The notes under the pieces were generated by a model. The model was not told the origin of the DNA and did not search any database. It saw only the letters and a program-made list of their open reading frames with translations. A DNA stretch of 30,318 bases, from positions 1 to 30,318 of IMG/VR virus record IMGVR_UViG_3300021335_001807; one strand, given 5' to 3'. The DNA comes from a virus. This document shows, in pieces, positions 1 through 5,884 of this stretch. Every line of letters starts with the position of its first letter. Positions within the stretch are counted from its first letter, which is position 1. The position numbers and the translations under genes were made by a program.

Positions 1-189
1 AAGGATGAATTCAATAAATTAGAGGAGATTTATTCTCAATTTCAAAAGAATTTTGATATTACTAGAGAACAAGTAGAGAAAGAAGCTATAGAATGCCGTG
101 ATGATCTAATAGATCTTTATTATATTGTAGAAGAAAAATATAGAAAAAAACATTATGTCTCCAAAAGGGGGCGTCCAAGAAAAATATGA
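1..189 (+). CDS. C-terminal part of an unidentified phage protein
   Basis: The reading frame is open from the first base and ends in TGA at 187-189, so 62 codons of an unknown upstream gene are visible. The segment is rich in Glu, Lys and Tyr and looks helical. It ends in a short basic tail, KRGRPRK, which resembles an AT-hook core (RGRP) and could touch DNA. That is inference from a seven-residue motif. The stop overlaps the start of the next gene as ATGA, so the two are probably translationally coupled. The start lies outside the window and I do not recognise the family. Confidence 0.7.
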   Translation, partial: KDEFNKLEEIYSQFQKNFDITREQVEKEAIECRDDLIDLYYIVEEKYRKKHYVSKRGRPRKI

Positions 190-992
190 AAGTAAGTCAC
201 GAAGTACCTAGTTGTTTATTAAGCGCATCCCCTGAATTTAATGATTATGATTATTGTCTTCCTCATTTATTAGATCAAGATGAGGATTATTTACAATATT
301 TTAAAAATGCTAAGGAAGCAGGTCGTTATATTATTATGGATAATTCACTTCATGAATTAGGAGAGGCGTATGATTATGATAGATTAAAGTATTGGATTAA
401 AGAACTAGAACCAAATGAATTTATAGTACCTGATGTTTGGATGAATTGTGCTAATACTGCAGCACAAGCCAAGTATTGGCTACAGTTTAAATACCCTAAA
501 AACACTAAAATTACAGCTGTAATCCAAGGTGAAAATAAAAATCAAGCTTATTTATGTGCTAGTTTATTAGCTAATTTAGGTTATACTAAATTATGTGTAT
601 CTTATGGTGCTACCTGGTATAACGATTTCTTTCCACATACTAACCCAGATATGGGAAAAGCATTAGGTAGAGTACGATTTGTACAGGGATTATTAAAACT
701 AAAACAAATGAAAGATATTAAATTTCATTTATTAGGATGTTCTATTCCTCAAGAATTTGGTTGGTATGATAACGATCCTAGAATTGAGTCAATTGATACT
801 TCCAACCCAGTGATGGCTGGTTTAGAAAATATATTGTATAATGAAAGAGGTTTAAATTCAAAACCAAAGGCAAATATGAATGATTATTTTAATATGGCTT
901 GGGAAGATGTTAATTACTTAAGTGTAATACATAATACAAATAAATTTAGAGAAATTAATAATATTAAAAAAGTAAATATATGGCAAAATTAA
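186..992 (+). CDS. dpdA: TGT-like DNA base-exchange enzyme (phage DpdA type)
   Basis: Likely a tRNA-guanine-transglycosylase homologue that swaps guanine in DNA for a 7-deazaguanine base. Motifs, in the order I associate with phage DpdA proteins: MDNSLHELGE at residues 51-60 (cf. DNGAFELG), VPDVW at 81-85, VIQG at 112-115, HLLG at 181-184 and IDTSNPV at 203-209. D83 and D204 are candidate catalytic Asp residues by analogy with TGT. The length, 268 aa, is shorter than tRNA TGTs, and the C-terminal zinc cysteines of those enzymes are not visible. The strongest support is context: queC, queD, queE and folE follow within 4 kb on the same strand. The start is ATG, overlapping the previous stop as ATGA. 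An alternative is a TGT-like protein acting on RNA. The family match is from memory, not a search. Confidence 0.75.
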   Translation: MKVSHEVPSCLLSASPEFNDYDYCLPHLLDQDEDYLQYFKNAKEAGRYIIMDNSLHELGEAYDYDRLKYWIKELEPNEFIVPDVWMNCANTAAQAKYWLQFKYPKNTKITAVIQGENKNQAYLCASLLANLGYTKLCVSYGATWYNDFFPHTNPDMGKALGRVRFVQGLLKLKQMKDIKFHLLGCSIPQEFGWYDNDPRIESIDTSNPVMAGLENILYNERGLNSKPKANMNDYFNMAWEDVNYLSVIHNTNKFREINNIKKVNIWQN

Positions 993-1180
993 GAAGAAGA
1001 GTAATTTATACTACTGTTAGGTGGGAAGAAACAGAACTACTAACAGAAGAACAAATTAAAAAATGGAAATCAGAAGATGAAGATCTTCAAGATGAAGTTA
1101 TGGATGAAGTTGAATTTGACTTATCTCATGATAAAGCTTTAGAAGATAGTGATTGGCCTGAATTGATAGAAGACGAATAA
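980..1180 (+). CDS. Small acidic protein of unknown function
   Basis: 66 aa. The N-terminus is basic (MAKLRRRVIY) and the rest is strongly acidic, with runs of Glu and Asp to the C-terminus and no Cys. I do not recognise it. Its start overlaps the end of the dpdA-like gene by 13 bases, and the next gene begins 1 base after its stop, so it is part of the same transcript. Small acidic phage proteins are often DNA mimics or inhibitors, but nothing in this sequence identifies such a role. Confidence 0.65.
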   Translation: MAKLRRRVIYTTVRWEETELLTEEQIKKWKSEDEDLQDEVMDEVEFDLSHDKALEDSDWPELIEDE

Positions 1181-1181
1181 T

Positions 1182-1403
1182 ATGGCAGAATTAATAAAAC
1201 ATGCATTAGGATTTTGTGGAGAGCATTGGCATCCAAACTTTTGGACTCTTCTCACAGGAGGATTTGGATTAGTGGGTATTTATCATTATACTATATCTTA
1301 TCTTAAATGCAGATATAAAAAATTTAAAACAGCGTTTGCCTATACGCTTTATAATACCTGGCAAAATTTAATTAATTATTTATCATGGCGAAAAATGTCG
1401 TAG
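1182..1403 (+). CDS. Small single-pass membrane protein, unknown function
   Basis: 73 aa. A hydrophobic stretch at about residues 20-41 (FWTLLTGGFGLVGIYHYTIS) is long enough to span the membrane. It is followed by a basic Lys/Arg/Tyr-rich segment, which by the positive-inside rule would lie in the cytoplasm. The C-terminus overlaps the queC start by 19 bases, so it is co-transcribed and probably translationally coupled with queC. No family recognised. Confidence 0.6.
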   Translation: MAELIKHALGFCGEHWHPNFWTLLTGGFGLVGIYHYTISYLKCRYKKFKTAFAYTLYNTWQNLINYLSWRKMS

Positions 1404-2215
1404 TGTCCTTATCTGGAGGGATGGACTCCTCTACTTTATTACTTAGATGTTTATCTGAGTATGACAGTGTAACAGCTTTATCTTTTGATTATGGTCAAAA
1501 ACATAGAGTAGAACTTGAAAGAGCTCAATCATTAGTAGATTATATTAATGGGCTTGAAAACAAAGCAGCAGAAGATGGACAAAAAGCTCCATATAATCCT
1601 GTCAAATACCAAGTTATTAAATTAGATGGTTTAGTTAACTTGTTAGATTCTAACCTTGTAGAAGGTGGAGAAGATGTACCAGAAGGTCATTATGAAGAAG
1701 AAAATATGATAGCAACTGTTGTACCTAACAGAAATAAAATTTTCTCTTCATTGACTCAAGCAGTAGCATTATCTGTATCTAAAAGAACAGGAGAAGAATG
1801 TGATATTGCTTTAGGTATTCATGCTGGTGATCATGCAATTTATCCTGATTGTAGACAAGAATTTAGAGATGCTGATTACGAAGCTTTCAAAATTGGTAAT
1901 TGGGATGCTGATAAAGTAGGATTTTTTATACCTTATATTGATACTGATAAATTAGGAATTTTAAAAGATGGAGAAGTACTTGTTGATAAATTGGGTATTG
2001 AATTTGATGAAGTTTATAAAAGAACAAATACTTCTTATAAGCCATATCCTTCAGGAAATAGTGATTATAAGTCTGCTTCTAGTGTTGAGAGGATTGAGGC
2101 TTTTATTGCTCTGGGGAGAAAAGATCCTGTACAGTATGAGGATGAAACTGGAGAAGTTGATTACGAAGTAGCAAAATCTCATGTAGAAAAGCTACTAGCT
2201 GAATACTCAGCTTAA
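1385..2215 (+). CDS. queC: 7-cyano-7-deazaguanine (preQ0) synthase QueC, zinc cysteines lost
   Basis: QueC converts 7-carboxy-7-deazaguanine, ammonia and ATP to preQ0 in the cytoplasm. The PP-loop ATP site SGGMDSS is at residues 10-16. Further QueC-type blocks are VVPNRNKIF and IYPDCRQEF. The protein is 276 aa, longer than the usual 220-240, with extra sequence around residues 50-60 and 180-200. The C-terminal region aligns by eye with the family's zinc-binding loop and the RLEAF helix (here VERIEAF), but all four expected cysteines are replaced (Tyr, Asp and Ser present instead). Either the phage enzyme folds without structural zinc or this is a diverged PP-loop enzyme. Queuosine-pathway neighbours favour QueC. 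The ATG start overlaps the membrane-protein gene. Confidence 0.85.
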   Translation: MAKNVVVSLSGGMDSSTLLLRCLSEYDSVTALSFDYGQKHRVELERAQSLVDYINGLENKAAEDGQKAPYNPVKYQVIKLDGLVNLLDSNLVEGGEDVPEGHYEEENMIATVVPNRNKIFSSLTQAVALSVSKRTGEECDIALGIHAGDHAIYPDCRQEFRDADYEAFKIGNWDADKVGFFIPYIDTDKLGILKDGEVLVDKLGIEFDEVYKRTNTSYKPYPSGNSDYKSASSVERIEAFIALGRKDPVQYEDETGEVDYEVAKSHVEKLLAEYSA

Positions 2216-2223
2216 AAAACGTA

Positions 2224-2296
2224 TGGCTCGTGGTGTAACTGGCAACACGTCTGGTTTTGGTCCAGAAGAGTCTAGGTTCGATCCCTAGCGAGCCAA
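2224..2296 (+). tRNA. tRNA-Gln (anticodon UUG)
   Basis: A complete cloverleaf can be folded by hand: acceptor stem TGGCTCG/CGAGCCA (2224-2230 with 2289-2295, including the U1-A72 pair typical of tRNA-Gln), D arm around GTGT..ACAC, anticodon stem TCTGG/CCAGA with loop TTTTGGT (anticodon TTG) and T arm CTAGG-TTCGATC-CCTAG. The discriminator is A at 2296 and CCA is not encoded. It lies 8 bases after queC and 14 bases before the next coding start, so it must be excised from an mRNA-type transcript. Gln-UUG is not a queuosine-modified tRNA (those have GUN anticodons), so its place in the block is unlikely to reflect Q modification. It would read CAA, the usual Gln codon in this AT-rich genome. Confidence 0.95.
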
Positions 2297-2310
2297 CTAA
2301 ATTTAATTAT

Positions 2311-2508
2311 ATGAAAGATTTTAATAATATTGAAAAAGATAGAAAAAATTTAGAACATATGCCTGATCAAAAATTACATCAGGTTATTAGTTTTATCAAA
2401 TCAGGAATTAGAATAGTTGGATATGGACTTTTACTATATAACGTGCCAATTGCAGTAGGAGTTCTTATATTAAGTGAAGCAATTGGTATAATTGAAGAAT
2501 TAGTGTAA
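2311..2508 (+). CDS. Small membrane protein, unknown function
   Basis: 65 aa. The frame can be extended upstream into the tRNA gene, but that is not plausible, so the ATG at 2311 (MKDFNN) is chosen. The N-terminal half is charged; residues about 35-58 are hydrophobic (IVGYGLLLYNVPIAVGVLIL) and could form one or two membrane segments. The stop overlaps the thioredoxin start by one base (TAATG). Family not recognised. Confidence 0.65.
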   Translation: MKDFNNIEKDRKNLEHMPDQKLHQVISFIKSGIRIVGYGLLLYNVPIAVGVLILSEAIGIIEELV

Positions 2509-2756
2509 TGAAGAAAATCTTATATTTTAGTGCAGCATGGTGTGGTCCATGTCAAACATTAGGTCCTATTATGGAGTCTTTAAAAGGAGATATTAATTAT
2601 CAAAAAATTGATGTAGATAATAATCAAGATTTATCTATGCAATATGGGGTAAGAAATATTCCTACTTTAATTTTATTAGATGAAACTGGTGAAGTTAAAG
2701 GAAGAAAAGTAGGGTTACAAACAAAACAAGACATTTTAAATTTTTATAATGGGTAA
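2508..2756 (+). CDS. Thioredoxin
   Basis: 82 aa, a compact thioredoxin fold. The redox motif WCGPC is at residues 11-15 and the cis-proline region is NIPTL near residues 51-55. It starts directly at the first beta strand (MKKILYF), so the usual N-terminal helix and strand are missing and it is shorter than cellular thioredoxins (about 105 aa), as often seen in phage versions. It would reduce disulfides in the cytoplasm, for instance as an electron donor for ribonucleotide reductase or another phage enzyme. No reductase gene is in the window. Overlaps queD by 8 bases. Confidence 0.9.
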   Translation: MKKILYFSAAWCGPCQTLGPIMESLKGDINYQKIDVDNNQDLSMQYGVRNIPTLILLDETGEVKGRKVGLQTKQDILNFYNG

Positions 2757-3213
2757 ATTTCAATCTAGCAAAGTATTTGATGGTTTTTCTACAGTATTTC
2801 GTCAATGGAGAGCTACAACAACACACTGTAGATTTGTACATGGTTATGGTATTTCATTTAAAGTATATTTTGAGGGAGATTTAGATGATAGAAATTGGGT
2901 TTGGGATTTTGGTGGTATGAAAAGAGCAAAAACTAAAATCGATGGTAAATCTCCTAAGGAATGGATGGATTATATGTTTGATCATACTTTAGTAGTGGCG
3001 GAAGATGATCCAGAATTAAAAGCATTTCAACAAATGGATACAGCAGGAGTAGCTCAGGTAAGAGTAATCCCAGCTACGGGTGCAGAAAAATTTGCAGAAT
3101 TTATATTTAATAAAATTAATGAATTTGTTCAAACTGAAACTGAAAACAGAGTAAAAGTTGTTAAAGTTAAGTTTATGGAACATGGTAAAAACGCAGCTTA
3201 TTATGTCGCTTAA
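2749..3213 (+). CDS. queD: 6-carboxy-5,6,7,8-tetrahydropterin synthase (QueD family), variant active site
   Basis: QueD turns dihydroneopterin triphosphate into 6-carboxytetrahydropterin, the second step to preQ0. Family landmarks: the Cys and His of HCRFVHGY (residues 26-33), WVWDFGGMK (50-58), FDHTLVVAEDDP (77-88) with the catalytic His region, and GAEKFAEFI in place of the usual PTAENLA helix. In canonical QueD the metal is held by three His including an HGH pair. Here the second of the pair is Tyr (HGY) and no clear upstream His is seen. I recall HGYxxSF as a recurring variant in some bacterial and phage homologues, so activity is still plausible. 154 aa, slightly longer than the usual 120-140. 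Confidence 0.85.
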   Translation: MGKFQSSKVFDGFSTVFRQWRATTTHCRFVHGYGISFKVYFEGDLDDRNWVWDFGGMKRAKTKIDGKSPKEWMDYMFDHTLVVAEDDPELKAFQQMDTAGVAQVRVIPATGAEKFAEFIFNKINEFVQTETENRVKVVKVKFMEHGKNAAYYVA

Positions 3214-3979
3214 AAGAATTGAAGATTATAACAAAGTATTGCCTGTATTAGAACTTTATACAGCAGTACAATCAGAGGGTAGTAGGCAAGGCTACCCTAC
3301 TATTGTAGTTAGAACAACAGGTTGTACCCATAGATGTTATTTTGGAGAAGGGGGTTGGTGTGATTCTTGGTATACAAGTATCCACCCAGAAAAAGGTACT
3401 TTTTGTTTCCAAGATATAATTAATATGTACGATGCAAATCCTCATATTAAAGAAATGATGTTAACAGGAGGTTCTCCTACTATGCATCCTAAGTTAGTTA
3501 ACGAATTAACACATTTAGCTCATGAAAGGGATATTTTCATTACTATTGAAACTGAAGGATCTCATTTCCTTCCCACTGATTATCCTATCAATCTTCTTAG
3601 TATTTCTCCTAAATTTAGTAATAGCATCCCCGTTATTGGTGCTACTACTCCTCAGGGAGCGATTGTTGACGAAAGGATGGTTAAAAAACACAACTCAAAA
3701 AGAGTAAATATTGAAGCAATAAAACAATCTATTGATTATCATTCTGATTATCATATTAAACCTGTATTAGATAAAGAATTATCTATGGTAGGTGAAGTAG
3801 AAGATTTCCTTAAAGAATGTAACATACCAGATAGTAAAGTTTGGGCAATGCCTGCTGGGGATGATAGAGAATCATTAATGGAATCATATCCAACCGTTAT
3901 GAATTTTGTTAGAGATAGAGGATGGCGTTTTACAGGCCGTTCACATATCATGGCATTTAATACAGAAAGGTGTGTCTAG
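3203..3979 (+). CDS. queE: 7-carboxy-7-deazaguanine synthase QueE (radical SAM), atypical cluster loop
   Basis: QueE is the radical SAM enzyme that contracts 6-carboxytetrahydropterin to 7-carboxy-7-deazaguanine. Family signs: ELYTAVQSEGSRQGYPTIVVR near the N-terminus (cf. E.F.S.QGEG..G.p..FvR) and the cluster cysteines in TTGCTHRC at residues 38-45 with GWCDSW at 51-56. Spacing is C-x3-C-x7-C rather than C-x3-C-x2-C. TGGSP replaces the usual TGGEP, and SPKFS follows. The frame extends upstream inside queD, but ATG 3203 (MSLKRI) gives a 258-aa protein and a short overlap with queD, so it is preferred. It ends inside the next small gene. Confidence 0.87.
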   Translation: MSLKRIEDYNKVLPVLELYTAVQSEGSRQGYPTIVVRTTGCTHRCYFGEGGWCDSWYTSIHPEKGTFCFQDIINMYDANPHIKEMMLTGGSPTMHPKLVNELTHLAHERDIFITIETEGSHFLPTDYPINLLSISPKFSNSIPVIGATTPQGAIVDERMVKKHNSKRVNIEAIKQSIDYHSDYHIKPVLDKELSMVGEVEDFLKECNIPDSKVWAMPAGDDRESLMESYPTVMNFVRDRGWRFTGRSHIMAFNTERCV

Positions 3980-4106
3980 GGAAGAAGCTCTTAGTATATT
4001 AGAAGAAATAGAGGAAAATGTAACTACATGCTGTGCCATTACTATGGAGCCAGATGAAGTACTAGTATTAATAGATAAATTAAAAGAATATTTAAATGGA
4101 GAATAA
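3906..4106 (+). CDS. Small helical protein, unknown function (start uncertain)
   Basis: 66 aa if read from TTG 3906, which lies 74 bases inside queE; 44 aa if read from GTG 3972, which overlaps the queE stop by only 8 bases. The sequence HLIQKGVSREEALSILEEI looks like two amphipathic helices, and the part before GTG 3972 appears to belong to the same helix, slightly favouring the longer form. The end overlaps the folE start by 11 bases. The overlaps on both sides and the continuous frame support a real gene, but I do not recognise a family. Confidence 0.5.
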   Translation: MLEIEDGVLQAVHISWHLIQKGVSREEALSILEEIEENVTTCCAITMEPDEVLVLIDKLKEYLNGE

Positions 4107-4791
4107 ACGTAGAAAAAAACATGAGAATTTAGAGGTTGTACCAATTGGTTTTGCAAATGGAGTTGCACCTGGATTTCCATTCACCGATAAAGAAAAAGAA
4201 AAAATGATTAATAGAGCAGAAAAAGCTTATGGTAAGTTTTTAGATGCTCTAGAATGTGACTGGAGAAATGATCCTAATTCAATGGAAACCCCTAGACGAG
4301 TAGCTAAAGCTTATGTTAATGATTTATGGGCCGGCAGATATACAGCTATGTCTCCTATTACATCATTCCCATCAGATGGTTATGATGGTGTAATTATAGA
4401 ACGTAATATACCGTTAACTTCAATGTGTTCTCATCATCACCAAACAATAGGTGGAGTTGTACATATTGGTTACATTGCAGGAGAAGATGGTCAAGTAATT
4501 GGTTTATCTAAATTAAATAGAATTGTAGAATTATTTGGTCGTAGAGGAGCAATCCAAGAACAATTAACATCAGCTATCCATAATGCAGTAGATAAAATTA
4601 CCGAAGGTAATAAAGGTGTTATTGTAACTATTGTAGGTACTCATAACTGTGTATCTTGTAGAGGTGTAAAACATCAAGGAGCAGCAATGGTTACTACAAA
4701 AGCATCAGGAAAATTTAGAGATGATAATAATTTAGCTCGTAAAGAATTTTTTGATAGCTTAAAAATTAATAACGGAGGACACAATATTTAA
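4096..4791 (+). CDS. folE: GTP cyclohydrolase I
   Basis: FolE opens GTP to dihydroneopterin triphosphate, the entry step to the 7-deazaguanine pathway and also to folate. Signature blocks: TPRRVAKAY (65-73), TSMCSHHHQTIGG (108-120), IGLSKLNRIV (135-144), FGRRGAIQEQLT (147-158) and GTHNCVSCRGVKHQG (181-195). Zinc ligands Cys111, His114 and Cys185 are recognisable. 231 aa, close to the 190-225 aa usual for the family plus a basic N-terminal tail. In phages this gene commonly accompanies queC/D/E and feeds DNA modification. It completes the GTP-to-preQ0 set here. Confidence 0.95.
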   Translation: MENKRRKKHENLEVVPIGFANGVAPGFPFTDKEKEKMINRAEKAYGKFLDALECDWRNDPNSMETPRRVAKAYVNDLWAGRYTAMSPITSFPSDGYDGVIIERNIPLTSMCSHHHQTIGGVVHIGYIAGEDGQVIGLSKLNRIVELFGRRGAIQEQLTSAIHNAVDKITEGNKGVIVTIVGTHNCVSCRGVKHQGAAMVTTKASGKFRDDNNLARKEFFDSLKINNGGHNI

Positions 4792-4794
4792 GTT

Positions 4795-5340
4795 ATGTTA
4801 AAATTAGATAATAAAAAAATGTCAGTTAGTTGGTGGGATATGACTGATATTATAAAAGATTTAACTAAAAAAATTCCATTTGAAGTACCATTAGCTGATT
4901 CAATTTATGGAATACCTAGAGGTGGTTTAATTCCTGCAGTCATGTTATCACATTCAACAGGTTTACCTTTAGTACAAACAATAGGTAAAAATACCTTAGT
5001 AGTAGATGATATGACAGATAGTGGAGTTACTATGGATAAAATGCCTGGACAGTGGACAGCAGTTTTATTTCATAAACCTCATACTTCAATTTTTACCCCA
5101 AATGTATATTCTAAATTACATGAAGGAGATGAATGGTTAGTATTTCCTTGGGAAGATTTTAAGGCACCTGCTAAACAAGATTATTTACAATCAGATGAAT
5201 TTTTAGAATTTGCAGAAAGAGAAGATAATTCTGTGGTGTGGTCAGAAGAAGATAGTAAATTACATACTATAGGAGGTTTATCTAATGATAAAGATAAATC
5301 GTTTATAAAATTCATAAATAAATTAGATAAAAATGGGTAA
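4795..5340 (+). CDS. Purine-type phosphoribosyltransferase
   Basis: 181 aa with a type I PRTase fold. YGIPRGGLIPAVMLSH (38-53) matches the PPi-binding loop region of xanthine/hypoxanthine-guanine PRTases, and LVVDDMTDSGVTM (68-80) is the PRPP-binding motif (two acidic residues followed by TDSG). It would join a purine base and PRPP to give a nucleotide. The C-terminal third (about 120-181) is charged and not typical. Its position directly after folE suggests either guanine salvage into the GTP pool or handling of a 7-deazaguanine base. That link is inference only. Overlaps the next gene by 8 bases. Confidence 0.8.
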   Translation: MLKLDNKKMSVSWWDMTDIIKDLTKKIPFEVPLADSIYGIPRGGLIPAVMLSHSTGLPLVQTIGKNTLVVDDMTDSGVTMDKMPGQWTAVLFHKPHTSIFTPNVYSKLHEGDEWLVFPWEDFKAPAKQDYLQSDEFLEFAEREDNSVVWSEEDSKLHTIGGLSNDKDKSFIKFINKLDKNG

Positions 5341-5884
5341 ACAATTAGAATTTGCATACCAATGGGAAAAATTAAGAGACGTCCCATTTGTAAATGAAGT
5401 AGAAGAATTTAATGCCACATTTGGCAAACCAAACAATTATGAACCGACAATACCAGAAAAAAAAGAATGGCAATTCGTATACGACTTTGTACTTGAAGAA
5501 TTGGAAGAATATAGACAGGCTTGCGAAAACGGAAACATCGTGGAAGTTTTGGATGCTTTGTGCGACATTGCTTATGTTTCCCTCGGGAACGGTACTATGC
5601 TACATGGCCTTAAGGATAAGATATGGCCAGCGTATAAAGAGGTACAAGCCAGTAATATGTCGAAGTCTTGTAGCACTGAGAAAGAAGCCATGGAAACTGT
5701 CACCATCCGCTCTAAAGAACAAAATGAGCCATGTCACTATGAGAAAGTGGAGGAGAGATTTGTAGTATATAGAACTCGAGATAGAAAAGTAATGAAATCA
5801 ATTAATTATTTTAGACCTGATCTAACTCAGTTTTTTACAGGAGATGAATTACAAAGGTTTCACAATACAAGTGCAGGAATATAA
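5333..5884 (+). CDS. MazG-like NTP pyrophosphohydrolase with extra C-terminal domain
   Basis: 183 aa. Residues 45-80 carry the MazG/all-alpha NTP-PPase pattern: EELEEYRQA (55-63) and VLDALCDIAYV (72-82), giving the E-x-x-E...E/D-x-x-D metal site. It probably hydrolyses (d)NTPs to monophosphates plus PPi, for example to shape the nucleotide pool. Residues from about 115 on are an unassigned domain. Bases about 5405-5765 have a composition unlike the surroundings: hand counts give about 42-43 % G+C in two 60-base rows, against 17 % in the row just upstream. Codons such as TGC, CTC, GGG, CGC and AAC are common there. This suggests recent exchange with a relative of different codon use. Confidence 0.75.
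   Translation: MGKQLEFAYQWEKLRDVPFVNEVEEFNATFGKPNNYEPTIPEKKEWQFVYDFVLEELEEYRQACENGNIVEVLDALCDIAYVSLGNGTMLHGLKDKIWPAYKEVQASNMSKSCSTEKEAMETVTIRSKEQNEPCHYEKVEERFVVYRTRDRKVMKSINYFRPDLTQFFTGDELQRFHNTSAGI

Noticed and set aside
3270-3300. GGGTAG/CTACCC inverted repeat in queE
   Set aside because: Within a conserved coding segment (EGSRQGYPT); no T-run follows and no gene boundary is near.
5475-5485. AATTCGTATAC, a near match to the motif inside the MazG-like gene
   Set aside because: Only eight bases match, and it sits in the G+C-rich patch within coding sequence.
5412-5765. 117-codon frame in another plus frame of the MazG-like gene
   Set aside because: Coincides with the G+C-rich patch, whose codon use lowers stop frequency in the shadow frame; the MazG frame is the one with motifs.
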